Below, in pieces: positions 1 to 6,085 of a DNA stretch of 18,402 bases. The stretch is from the NCBI GenBank assembly GCA_934230685.1, contig CAKQFF010000025.1, positions 1-18,402 of the forward strand. Direction: 5' to 3'. Under the pieces are notes generated by a model. It was not told where the DNA came from, did not search any database, and worked only from the letters and a program-made list of their open reading frames with translations. A program made the translations under genes and the position numbers. Position 1 is the stretch's first letter. Each line of letters opens with the position of its first letter. Source of the stretch: an uncultured Prevotella sp. GTDB taxonomy: Bacteria > Bacteroidota > Bacteroidia > Bacteroidales > Bacteroidaceae.

Positions 1-194
1 GGCAGCAATGCCGACTGGCTCTGCTTCACATCTTCAAGAGCGGAATATTCCTGAAGTTTGGCTTTCTGAAGTTGGATGTTGTTGGCGAGTGCATAGTCGA
101 TGCAATCCTTCAGCGACCATTGTCGTGCCATACATTCCGTAGACATTGACAGCAGGAAGAGTCCTGCCAGGCAAGTCATCCCAATCTTTCTCAT
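1..194 (-). CDS. TolC-like outer membrane efflux protein, N-terminal fragment
   Basis: The first 64 codons of a gene that continues beyond the left edge. The product begins MRKIGMTCLAGLFLLSMS, a basic then hydrophobic Sec signal peptide, with likely cleavage near residue 24 (after CMA). The mature start, QWSLKDCIDYALANNIQLQ, is the motif that opens TolC/OprM-type outer membrane factors (W-[ST]-L-x-[ED]-C-[IV]-x-x-A-L-x-x-N). Such proteins form the trimeric outer-membrane channel of RND, ABC or MFS efflux and secretion systems. The ATG is at 192-194 and no in-frame alternative is closer to the signal peptide. The partner membrane-fusion and inner-membrane genes would be expected downstream, outside the window. 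The call rests on a short N-terminal piece, so the family is likely and the substrate unknown. I found no convincing -33/-7 promoter upstream. Confidence 0.75.
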   Translation of the reverse strand, partial: MRKIGMTCLAGLFLLSMSTECMARQWSLKDCIDYALANNIQLQKAKLQEYSALEDVKQSQSALL

Positions 195-348
195 AATCAA
201 ATAGTGTTTTGTTAATGTTTTCTGAATCCTAATTTTTATATACTCTCTCTTTGTCTTTCTCTGGTTATTTGATGCAATAGAATGTAGAAAGGTTTATCGA
301 GAGTTGTATATATTAACAAATGTTTTGTGTTTCTATACATTTGTTTAC

Positions 349-376
349 AAAAAAGCCCCTCCTTGCGTGGGAGGGG
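349..376 (-). terminator. Intrinsic terminator of ribE
   Basis: Read on the minus strand, a 7-bp perfect GC-rich stem (arms 356-362 and 370-376, CCCCTCC/GGAGGGG) with a 7-nt loop is followed by six U residues (349-354). It sits 14 nt beyond the ribE stop, so it ends the riboflavin synthase transcript before the TolC-like gene. Confidence 0.85.
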
Positions 377-390
377 TTGTGATATTTTGT

Positions 391-993
391 TTATTTCAGC
401 TGCTGCAAACGAGCGATATACTTGCCGAGAATATCAAATTCTATATTCACCGTACTGCCTACCTGAATGTTGCAGAAGTTGGTATTGTCGTGTGTGTAAG
501 GTATGATAGCCACTGTGAAAGAGTCCTCAGTAGGATTGCACACCGTGAGCGACACACCGTTAACAGTTACCGAACCCTTGTCTACAGTGAAATATCCGCG
601 CTCTGCCATAGCCTTGTCGAAGGCATATTTGAATGTGTAGTAGGTTGAACCGTCAGCGTCGCGCATATCCACGCATTTGGCAGTTCCGTCAACATGTCCC
701 TGCACGATATGTCCGTCGAGTCGGCCATTCATCAGCATCGAGCGTTCTACATTCACTTTGTCGCCCACCTTAAGGAGTCCGAGGTTAGAGCGGTCGAGAG
801 TCTCCTTCATAGCTGTCACAGTGTAGTTGTTGCCTTCGATAGACACAACAGTAAGGCACACACCATTATGGGTAACGCTTTGGTCGATTTTCAGTTCGCT
901 TGTGAATGAGCATGTGAGGGTGAAGTCCACATTCTCCTTGTCGTTCTTTATGGCAACGACAGTAGCCATTTCTTCTACTATACCGGAAAACAT
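391..993 (-). CDS. ribE: Riboflavin synthase, alpha subunit
   Basis: A 200-residue protein that dismutates two 6,7-dimethyl-8-ribityllumazine molecules to riboflavin, the last step of riboflavin synthesis, in the cytoplasm. It begins MFSGIVEE, the diagnostic start of the family. It has two tandem lumazine-binding domains (about residues 1-97 and 98-195), recognisable by the paired motifs VTHNGVCLTV and SVTVNGVSLTV. HIVQGHVDGTA opens the second domain. The length matches the usual 195-220. The gene appears monocistronic: it has its own promoter (1036-1066) and terminator (349-376), and no other rib gene is adjacent. No FMN riboswitch-like element is visible in the short leader. Identity is firm. 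Confidence 0.97.
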   Translation of the reverse strand: MFSGIVEEMATVVAIKNDKENVDFTLTCSFTSELKIDQSVTHNGVCLTVVSIEGNNYTVTAMKETLDRSNLGLLKVGDKVNVERSMLMNGRLDGHIVQGHVDGTAKCVDMRDADGSTYYTFKYAFDKAMAERGYFTVDKGSVTVNGVSLTVCNPTEDSFTVAIIPYTHDNTNFCNIQVGSTVNIEFDILGKYIARLQQLK

Positions 994-1035
994 ATTTTCA
1001 ATTGTTGGTTATTAATAAAATGTAATGCTAACATG

Positions 1036-1066
1036 CGAAGTTAGCATTTTTATCTCAATCGGCAAA
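1036..1066 (-). promoter_or_regulatory. ribE promoter (Bacteroidetes -33/-7)
   Basis: On the minus strand, TTTG (1063-1066), a 19-nt spacer, then TAACTTCG (1036-1043), one base from the Bacteroidetes -7 consensus TAnnTTTG. The start site would be near 1030, giving a leader of about 37 nt before the ribE ATG. A perfect 9-bp inverted repeat (1024-1032 / 1040-1048, loop 1033-1039) overlaps the -7 box and could be an operator; this is inferred. Confidence 0.6.
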
Positions 1067-1141
1067 ACGTTTGCGACATTTGTTTTGCCTGTAACCATAA
1101 TTTGTTATTTCAAGACTTGTGTGTTGTCATGCGAGAATGCC

Positions 1142-1185
1142 AAAAAACGAAAAGGTGCAGCTAAACATTAAGTATCGCCGCACCT
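1142..1185 (-). terminator. Intrinsic terminator of the ncRNA unit
   Basis: On the minus strand, a 9-bp stem (AGGTGCGGC at 1177-1185 with GCTGCACCT at 1153-1161, one G·U pair) with a 15-nt loop is followed by TTTTCGTTTTTT (1142-1152). No open reading frame ends just before it, so it appears to end a non-coding transcript. Confidence 0.85.
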
Positions 1186-1414
1186 CGTATATCTTAAAAA
1201 CAGGTCGCCCAGTGATGTGATGAAACTCCGAGTATACAAGATTTGAGAGCTCTCCGCCTTTGTAATCCACCGGCTTTACAGCTTAGTCCCATTAAGGGGT
1301 TTATATGGCCCGCCATTGGCAAAAGAAACTTTCTCGGTTTCGATTTTTTTATTGATGAGTATCCCGATCAAACTGGCACGACCCGTATGCTTTGAGTCGT
1401 ATTCTCGTTTTGGT
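1145..1414 (-). ncRNA. Structured non-coding RNA, ~270 nt, possibly 6S-like or Bacteroidales-1
   Basis: The unit runs from a consensus minus-strand promoter (1419-1449) to a strong intrinsic terminator (1142-1185) and contains no plausible gene. Long-range pairing is visible. The 5' segment GGTCGTGCCAGT (1372-1383) pairs with ACTGGGCGACC (1203-1213), giving 10 bp with a small internal loop. Further in, GAAACCGAG (1333-1341) pairs with CTCGGAGTTTC (1222-1232), giving 9 bp with a 2-nt bulge. Together these make a rod with a large internal loop of about 30 and 8 nt and a distal domain of about 100 nt. That architecture is reminiscent of 6S RNA. The Bacteroidales-1 RNA is another candidate, being a Bacteroidales RNA bounded by this promoter type and a terminator. 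I could not match either at sequence level. Conserved cores of tmRNA, RNase P RNA and SRP RNA are not seen. The existence of an RNA is well supported; its identity is open. Confidence 0.7.
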
Positions 1415-1418
1415 AGTG

Positions 1419-1449
1419 CAAAGTTAATACTTTCATTCCATTCGGCAAA
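1419..1449 (-). promoter_or_regulatory. Promoter of the ncRNA (Bacteroidetes -33/-7)
   Basis: On the minus strand, TTTG (1446-1449), exactly 19 nt, then TAACTTTG (1419-1426). This is a perfect match to the sigma-ABfr consensus and the best promoter in the window. It predicts a start near 1414, which lies inside the only reading frame here and therefore argues against that frame being translated. Confidence 0.8.
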
Positions 1450-1503
1450 GAGATTGTAATGAAAAAAAAGCATAAAATGTAAACAACCTATCAGATTATT
1501 TTA

Positions 1504-1511
1504 TATCTTTG
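1504..1511 (+). promoter_or_regulatory. -7 element of the DUF4492-cydAB operon
   Basis: TATCTTTG matches TAnnTTTG and lies 57 nt before the DUF4492 start codon. No clean TTTG is present 19-21 nt upstream, so the -33 box is weak. This suggests an activator may be needed. It is divergent from the ncRNA promoter, with about 55 bp between the two -33 regions' outer parts. Confidence 0.5.
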
Positions 1512-1567
1512 CAAAAGAATTACGAATATGAAATTATTACAACCCTAAAGCAAAACCATAAATATCT

Positions 1568-1783
1568 ATGTCTGGCAGTAATATTATATATAAGGTGTAC
1601 CGATTCTATCGGGAGGGATTCCGCAGTATGACCATAGGTCGCACGCTGTGGACCGTTATCATTATCAAGCTCATAGTGATATTCGCCATACTCAAGCTGT
1701 TCTTCTTTCCCGATGTGCTCGGCAAGAAGGCGGGTGGAGGTGACAAGGCCTCCTATGTGGCTGGTGAGCTGATAAGGCGGTAG
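1568..1783 (+). CDS. Small membrane protein, DUF4492 family, upstream of cydAB
   Basis: A 71-residue protein with one predicted membrane span (about residues 26-47, rich in I, V, L and F). A basic amphipathic N-terminus precedes the span (YKVYRFYREGFRSMTIGR) and a short polar tail with KKAGGGDK follows it. The N-terminal pattern and the place directly before cydA are typical of DUF4492 proteins of Bacteroidetes, whose function is unknown to me. The stop is 81 nt before the cydA ATG, with no terminator between, so it is probably co-transcribed with the oxidase. By analogy with the one-span CydX/CydS subunits of other bd oxidases, it may be an accessory subunit or assembly factor. It is about twice the length of CydX and shows no evident sequence similarity, so this is inference. 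A role unrelated to the oxidase cannot be excluded. Confidence 0.8.
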   Translation: MSGSNIIYKVYRFYREGFRSMTIGRTLWTVIIIKLIVIFAILKLFFFPDVLGKKAGGGDKASYVAGELIRR

Positions 1784-1864
1784 ACCAATAATATATAATA
1801 ATGTGTAGAGACTCTCTTTATTTTCGATACAATAACATTAATAAAAAAATAAAAACCAAAGCTT

Positions 1865-3445
1865 ATGAATCATCTATTGACAATCGACCCCACACTCATT
1901 GACTGGTCGCGTGCCCAATTTGCGCTTACAGCAATTTATCATTGGCTGTTTGTGCCGCTCACATTGGGCTTGGCAGTAATTATGGGCATTATCGAGACAA
2001 TTTACTATCGCACCGGAAAACCTTTCTGGCGTGAGGCGTCGCATTTCTGGCAGCGTCTGTTTGGCGTCAACTTCGCTATGGGCGTTGCTACGGGTATTAT
2101 ATTGGAGTTTGAGTTTGGCACCAACTGGAGCAACTATTCTTGGTTTGTTGGCGATATATTTGGTGCTCCTCTTGCCATTGAGGGCATTGTGGCGTTCTTC
2201 ATGGAGAGCACTTTTGTGGCTGTTATGTTCTTTGGCTGGGACAAGGTGTCGCGAGGGTTCCATCTTGCTTCCACATGGCTCACGGGTATAGGTGCCACTA
2301 TATCTGCATGGTGGATACTTGTTGCCAACTCATGGATGCAATATCCTGTAGGCTGCGAGTTCAATCCCGACACAGTGCGCAACGAGATGACCAACTTTGC
2401 CGAAGTGGCTCTCTCGCCAATGGCTATCGACAAGTTCCTCCACACGGTCATATCATCGTGGATAGTAGGAGCGGTGTTTGTGTGTGCCGTTAGTTGCTGG
2501 TATCTGTTGCGTGGCAGGGAGAAGGAGCTTGCGCGTCAGAGTATTAAGGTGGCAAGCATTGTGGGCATTGTGGTATCGTTGCTTGCTATACATACCGGTC
2601 ATTCATCGGCTGTGAAGGTGGCTGAACTGCAACCTATGAAACTTGCAGCCATGGAAGGTCTTTATGATGGCGGTAATGGTGAGGGACTCACGGTGGTAGC
2701 TGCCATCAATCCTTTCTCTCAGCCCGACTATGCCAAGGGTGGTGAGGCTCCGTTGCGCATAGCCTTTCCTAAGGGATTGTCGTTGTTTGCCACACAGTCG
2801 TTCGACGGTTATGTGCCAGGTATAAACAACCTGCTCAATGGATATACACGTCCCGACGGCACTCGCGAACTCTCTGCCGAGGAGAAGATGGAGCGTGGAC
2901 GCAGGGCTATTGCCACACTTGCCGAATACCGCAAGTTGAAGGCAGAGGATGCCAACAACAGTCGTCTGCCTGAGCTTGCAGAGCAGTTGAAGAACGACAT
3001 GCCTTACTTCGGATATGGCTACATAAAGGATCGTGCTGAGCTTGTGCCGTATATCCCCGTAAACTTTTATGCCTTCCGTGTCATGGTGGGCATAGGCACA
3101 TTGCTGTTGCTCTTCTTCCTCGTGATAGGACATGTGTCATGGCGACAGGACATAACAGAGCGTGGACGTTGGTTGTGGATGGCTGCCTTGCTGATGCTTC
3201 CGCTTGCCTATATAGCGAGCGAGGCAGGATGGATAGTGGCAGAACTTGGACGTCAGCCGTGGGCAATACAGGACATGCTTCCTACTGTGGCAGCTGTGTC
3301 CGACCTAAAGTCGGGCAGTGTGGCACTCACGTTCTTCATCTTCCTCGTGCTCTTCACCGTTCTGCTCATAGCCGAGATTAGAATCATGTGCCGTGTAATC
3401 AAGAATTACAAGCCACAGATTGAATCAGAGTCAGCCAAATACTAA
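1865..3445 (+). CDS. cydA: Cytochrome bd quinol oxidase subunit I
   Basis: A 526-residue inner-membrane subunit that oxidises quinol and carries hemes b558, b595 and d, reducing O2 to water at high affinity. Visible family landmarks are: His26 in AIYHWLFVPLTLGL (equivalent of E. coli His19, heme b595 ligand); His193 in KFLHTVISSW (His186, heme b558); Met407 in FYAFRVMVGIG (Met393, heme b558); and GRQPW at 462-466. K259 and E264 in KLAAME match the Q-loop Lys252/Glu257 pair. A periplasmic Q-loop region follows at about 265-390 and contains a charged stretch near 335-380. Length is in the normal 450-540 range. The start MNHLLTIDPTLIDWSRAQFA agrees with homologues. It is the second gene of a DUF4492-cydA-cydB operon. 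In Bacteroidales this oxidase allows growth in trace oxygen. Confidence 0.97.
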   Translation: MNHLLTIDPTLIDWSRAQFALTAIYHWLFVPLTLGLAVIMGIIETIYYRTGKPFWREASHFWQRLFGVNFAMGVATGIILEFEFGTNWSNYSWFVGDIFGAPLAIEGIVAFFMESTFVAVMFFGWDKVSRGFHLASTWLTGIGATISAWWILVANSWMQYPVGCEFNPDTVRNEMTNFAEVALSPMAIDKFLHTVISSWIVGAVFVCAVSCWYLLRGREKELARQSIKVASIVGIVVSLLAIHTGHSSAVKVAELQPMKLAAMEGLYDGGNGEGLTVVAAINPFSQPDYAKGGEAPLRIAFPKGLSLFATQSFDGYVPGINNLLNGYTRPDGTRELSAEEKMERGRRAIATLAEYRKLKAEDANNSRLPELAEQLKNDMPYFGYGYIKDRAELVPYIPVNFYAFRVMVGIGTLLLLFFLVIGHVSWRQDITERGRWLWMAALLMLPLAYIASEAGWIVAELGRQPWAIQDMLPTVAAVSDLKSGSVALTFFIFLVLFTVLLIAEIRIMCRVIKNYKPQIESESAKY

Positions 3446-3474
3446 ATATAAACACTAAATAAAAAAGAACAACT

Positions 3475-4578
3475 ATGTCTTATTCATTTCTTCAACAATA
3501 TTGGTGGTTTGTGGTGTCGCTTCTTGGAGCGTTGCTTGTGTTCCTGATGTTTGTTCAGGGAGCCAACTCTCTTGTGTACAGTTTAGGCAAAACCGAGGAA
3601 GGACAACGCAAGGTGATAGAGTCGACAGGACGCAAGTGGGAGATAACATTCACCACACTTGTCACCTTTGGTGGAGCTTTCTTCGCCTCGTTCCCATTGT
3701 TCTACAGCACCAGTTTCGGTGGAGCCTACTGGCTGTGGATGATAATCCTCTTCTCTTTTGTGTTGCAGGCCGTGAGCTATGAGTTTCAGCATCGCAAGGG
3801 CAACCTGCTTGGCACTCGCACATATCGCTGGTTCCTGGTATTGAACGGTATTGTGGGCCCATTACTCTTGGGTGGTGCCGTGGCCACATTCTTCGACGGC
3901 TCCAACTTTATAGTGGAGAAAGCGTCGCTCACAGATATTGGTGCTCCCGTGATAAGCCGTTGGGCTAATGCTTCGGCAGGACTCGACGCTCTGCTCGACC
4001 CATGGAATCTTGCGTTAGGCTTTGCTGTGATGTTTCTTGCCCGTATGCTCGGCATCCTTTACATTATGAATAATGTGGACGATGAGGACATCCGCTCGCG
4101 CGGTTCGGTTAGGCTTGTAGGATGCACAGTGCCTTTCCTTGTGTTCTTCTTGGCTTTCTTTGTGCGCACATTGGTTAAGGACGGTTATGCAGTAGACCCG
4201 ACAACGGGAGTGGTGTTTATGCAACCGATGAAGTATCTGCACAACTACCTCAATCTTTGGCCGCTTGCTGTGCTTACTGTTATAGGCGTAGCACTGTTGC
4301 TCTATGGCGTGGTGCGCACCATTCTAAGCTCTTCATACATAAAAGGTATATGGCCTGCGGGCATAGGAGTGGTGCTTGTTGTGTTGTCGTTGCTTCTTGT
4401 GGCAGGATTGGGCAATACGGCCTACTATCCTTCTAATGCCGACTTGCAGAGTTCGTTGACAATAGCAAACAGTTGCAGCAGCGAGTTCACCCTCCGTACA
4501 ATGTTCTATGTATCGTTGCTTGTGCCGTTTGTGTTTGGATATATAGCGTATGTGTGGCGAGTGATGGACAAAAAGTAA
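3475..4578 (+). CDS. cydB: Cytochrome bd quinol oxidase subunit II
   Basis: A 367-residue integral membrane protein with about eight or nine hydrophobic segments and short loops, as expected for CydB, which pairs with CydA and stabilises its hemes. The N-terminus, SFLQQYWWFVVSLLGALLVF, followed by FVQGANSL, is the CydB first helix. GRKWEITFTTLVTFGGAFFA and ASFPLFYSTSFGG follow as in the family. Two further landmarks are AVSYEFQHRKGN (about 100-111) and RGSVRL (about 205-210) in a cytoplasmic loop. It starts 29 nt after the cydA stop with no terminator between, so it is co-transcribed. The operon ends at the stem-loops 4594-4716. No cydC/cydD ABC transporter genes are present in the window. 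Confidence 0.96.
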   Translation: MSYSFLQQYWWFVVSLLGALLVFLMFVQGANSLVYSLGKTEEGQRKVIESTGRKWEITFTTLVTFGGAFFASFPLFYSTSFGGAYWLWMIILFSFVLQAVSYEFQHRKGNLLGTRTYRWFLVLNGIVGPLLLGGAVATFFDGSNFIVEKASLTDIGAPVISRWANASAGLDALLDPWNLALGFAVMFLARMLGILYIMNNVDDEDIRSRGSVRLVGCTVPFLVFFLAFFVRTLVKDGYAVDPTTGVVFMQPMKYLHNYLNLWPLAVLTVIGVALLLYGVVRTILSSSYIKGIWPAGIGVVLVVLSLLLVAGLGNTAYYPSNADLQSSLTIANSCSSEFTLRTMFYVSLLVPFVFGYIAYVWRVMDKK

Positions 4579-4593
4579 AAGGTCCTTATTCTT

Positions 4594-4637
4594 GACTTGC
4601 TCCTTCGTTCGGCCTTGACTGAACAATGGAGTAAGTC
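4594..4637. repeat. Stem-loop A of a related stem-loop pair
   Basis: Arms GACTTGCTCC (4594-4603) and GGAGTAAGTC (4628-4637) pair over 10 bp with one G·U. An inner 6-bp stem follows (GTTCGG at 4607-4612 with CTGAAC at 4619-4624). It begins 15 nt after the cydB stop and has no T-run after it. Its apical core resembles that of the next stem-loop at about 25 of 35 positions. Confidence 0.6.
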
Positions 4638-4651
4638 ATATTAAATAAAAG

Positions 4652-4716
4652 AGTATATTGTTATACTTCACCGTCCAGCCTTGGCTGAATAATGAGGTAT
4701 AACAATATACTTTTTT
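4652..4716 (+). terminator. Terminator after cydB, long stem-loop B
   Basis: A 19-bp stem with one wobble (4652-4670 with 4693-4711) and an apical CAGC/GCTG helix is followed by six T residues (4711-4716) on the plus strand. An A-rich run precedes it (4644-4650). It can end the cyd operon, and probably in the reverse direction the convergent thrC transcript, whose stop is 41 nt away. Confidence 0.8.
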
Positions 4717-4752
4717 GTTGCTTAAGAGTTTTCTGTAAACTCCATTAATAAT

Positions 4753-6054
4753 TTAGCTGTTCATCAGCAATGTCTTGAAGTCGCTGAAGTCCTTCGACAT
4801 GGCAATGCTCTTCTTCTCGCCCTTCATGAAGGCGGCAAGACGTTCGGGGATGGCAACCTTGGCATTGATGGCCGATTCTACTGTGTCCTTGAACTTGGCA
4901 GGATGGGCAGTTTCGCCGAACACTCCCACCTCTCCGTCAAGCAGCAAGTCCTTCAATGCCTGATAGCCGCATGCTCCGTGAGGGTCGAGGATATAATGGT
5001 TCTCATCATAGCAGTGGCGCATGGCCTCGCGTATCTGCTCGTCGCTGTAGGTTGCTCCACTCATCAGACTTGATATCTTCTTCCAGTCGCCCTTGAAAAG
5101 GTCGTTGATGCGTGCAAAGTTGCTTGGGTCGCCCACGTCCATGGCATTTGCTATGGTCTGAATGCTTGGACGCGGATTGTATTCTCCCGTCTGCAAATAC
5201 TTGTATACAATGTCATTGGCATTGTTGGCAGCAATGAAACGCTTCACTGGCAAGCCCATCTCTCTGCCGAAGATGGCAGCTGTGATGTTGCCAAAGTTGC
5301 CACTCGGCACACAGATAACGTATCCGTTCTCCTTGCCCATGCGTTTCAGTTGGGCGTAGGCATAGAAGTAATAGAAAGCCTGTGGAAGGAAACGTGCCAC
5401 GTTGATAGAGTTGGCAGATGTGAGTTTCATGTGCTGGTTAAGCTCGTTGTCCATGAAGGCTTGCTTCACCAATGCCTGGCAGTCGTCGAACACTCCGTCT
5501 ACCTCAATGGCTGTAATGTTCTGTCCAAGTGTTGTGAACTGGCTCTCTTGAATCTTGCTCACCTTTCCCTTAGGATAGAGCACATACACATGTATGCCGT
5601 CAACGCCAAGAAAACCGTTGGCAACAGCCGACCCCGTGTCGCCACTTGTGGCTACAAGCACGTTTACGTTCTTTGTGCCCTCCTCGCGTATGAAGTATTG
5701 AAGCATACGTGCCATGAAGCGTGCGCCTACATCCTTGAATGCAAGTGTTGGTCCATGGAATAGTTCGAGCGAATAGATATTCTCCTCTACTTCCGTTATA
5801 GGGCAGTCGAAAGCCAATGTGTCGTAGACAATGCGCTTGAGGTCTTCGGCTTTTATGTCTTCGCCGAAGAATGCGTCTGCCACTTGATAGGCTATCTCCT
5901 GGAACGAGAGTTTGTCGATATTGTCGAAAAACTCCTTTGGCAGTTTCTTTATGCGCTCAGGCATGTAGAGTCCACGGTCGGGAGCGAGTCCTTTTACTAC
6001 TGCCTCGTGCAGAGAGGCAAGGGGGGCTGTATGGTTGGTGCTGTAATAATTCAT
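4753..6054 (-). CDS. thrC: Threonine synthase
   Basis: A 433-residue cytoplasmic PLP enzyme that converts O-phosphohomoserine to threonine. It begins MNYYSTNH, as in the ThrC family (M-x-Y-x-S-T). The PLP-binding lysine is Lys107 in HGPTLAFKDVGARF. The phosphate-binding loop ATSGDTGSAV follows at about 133-142, and the segment CVPSGNFGN is near 254-262. Length is typical of the long (E. coli-type) class. It is the third gene of the thrA–PGM-like–thrC operon and starts 26 nt after the upstream stop, across a heptamer repeat array. It has no own promoter that I can see. The transcript probably ends at the stem-loops shared with cydB. Identity is firm. Confidence 0.96.
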   Translation of the reverse strand: MNYYSTNHTAPLASLHEAVVKGLAPDRGLYMPERIKKLPKEFFDNIDKLSFQEIAYQVADAFFGEDIKAEDLKRIVYDTLAFDCPITEVEENIYSLELFHGPTLAFKDVGARFMARMLQYFIREEGTKNVNVLVATSGDTGSAVANGFLGVDGIHVYVLYPKGKVSKIQESQFTTLGQNITAIEVDGVFDDCQALVKQAFMDNELNQHMKLTSANSINVARFLPQAFYYFYAYAQLKRMGKENGYVICVPSGNFGNITAAIFGREMGLPVKRFIAANNANDIVYKYLQTGEYNPRPSIQTIANAMDVGDPSNFARINDLFKGDWKKISSLMSGATYSDEQIREAMRHCYDENHYILDPHGACGYQALKDLLLDGEVGVFGETAHPAKFKDTVESAINAKVAIPERLAAFMKGEKKSIAMSKDFSDFKTLLMNS

Positions 6055-6061
6055 AGAATTT

Positions 6062-6085
6062 AAATGTTAAGTGTTAAATGTTAAA
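6062..6085. repeat. Heptamer array at the PGM-like/thrC junction
   Basis: Three 7-nt units AAATGTT, AAGTGTT, AAATGTT plus AAA form a tandem array that includes the stop codon of the upstream gene (6081-6083) and fills nearly the whole 26-nt gap before thrC. A second array with the same period lies at 10819-10849. Confidence 0.7.

Noticed and set aside
1145..1414. tmRNA, RNase P RNA or SRP RNA
   Set aside because: No tag-peptide frame or tRNA-like ends, no GAGGAAAGTCC core and no SRP apical motif were seen on either strand.
1276..1473. A 65-codon open frame on minus between ribE and DUF4492
   Set aside because: It begins upstream of, and runs through, a perfect promoter whose start site lies inside it. 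The composition is not protein-like and the region fits a structured RNA better.
2603..3133. A 176-codon minus frame inside cydA
   Set aside because: It lies fully within a well-supported gene with conserved heme ligands and shows no domain of its own.
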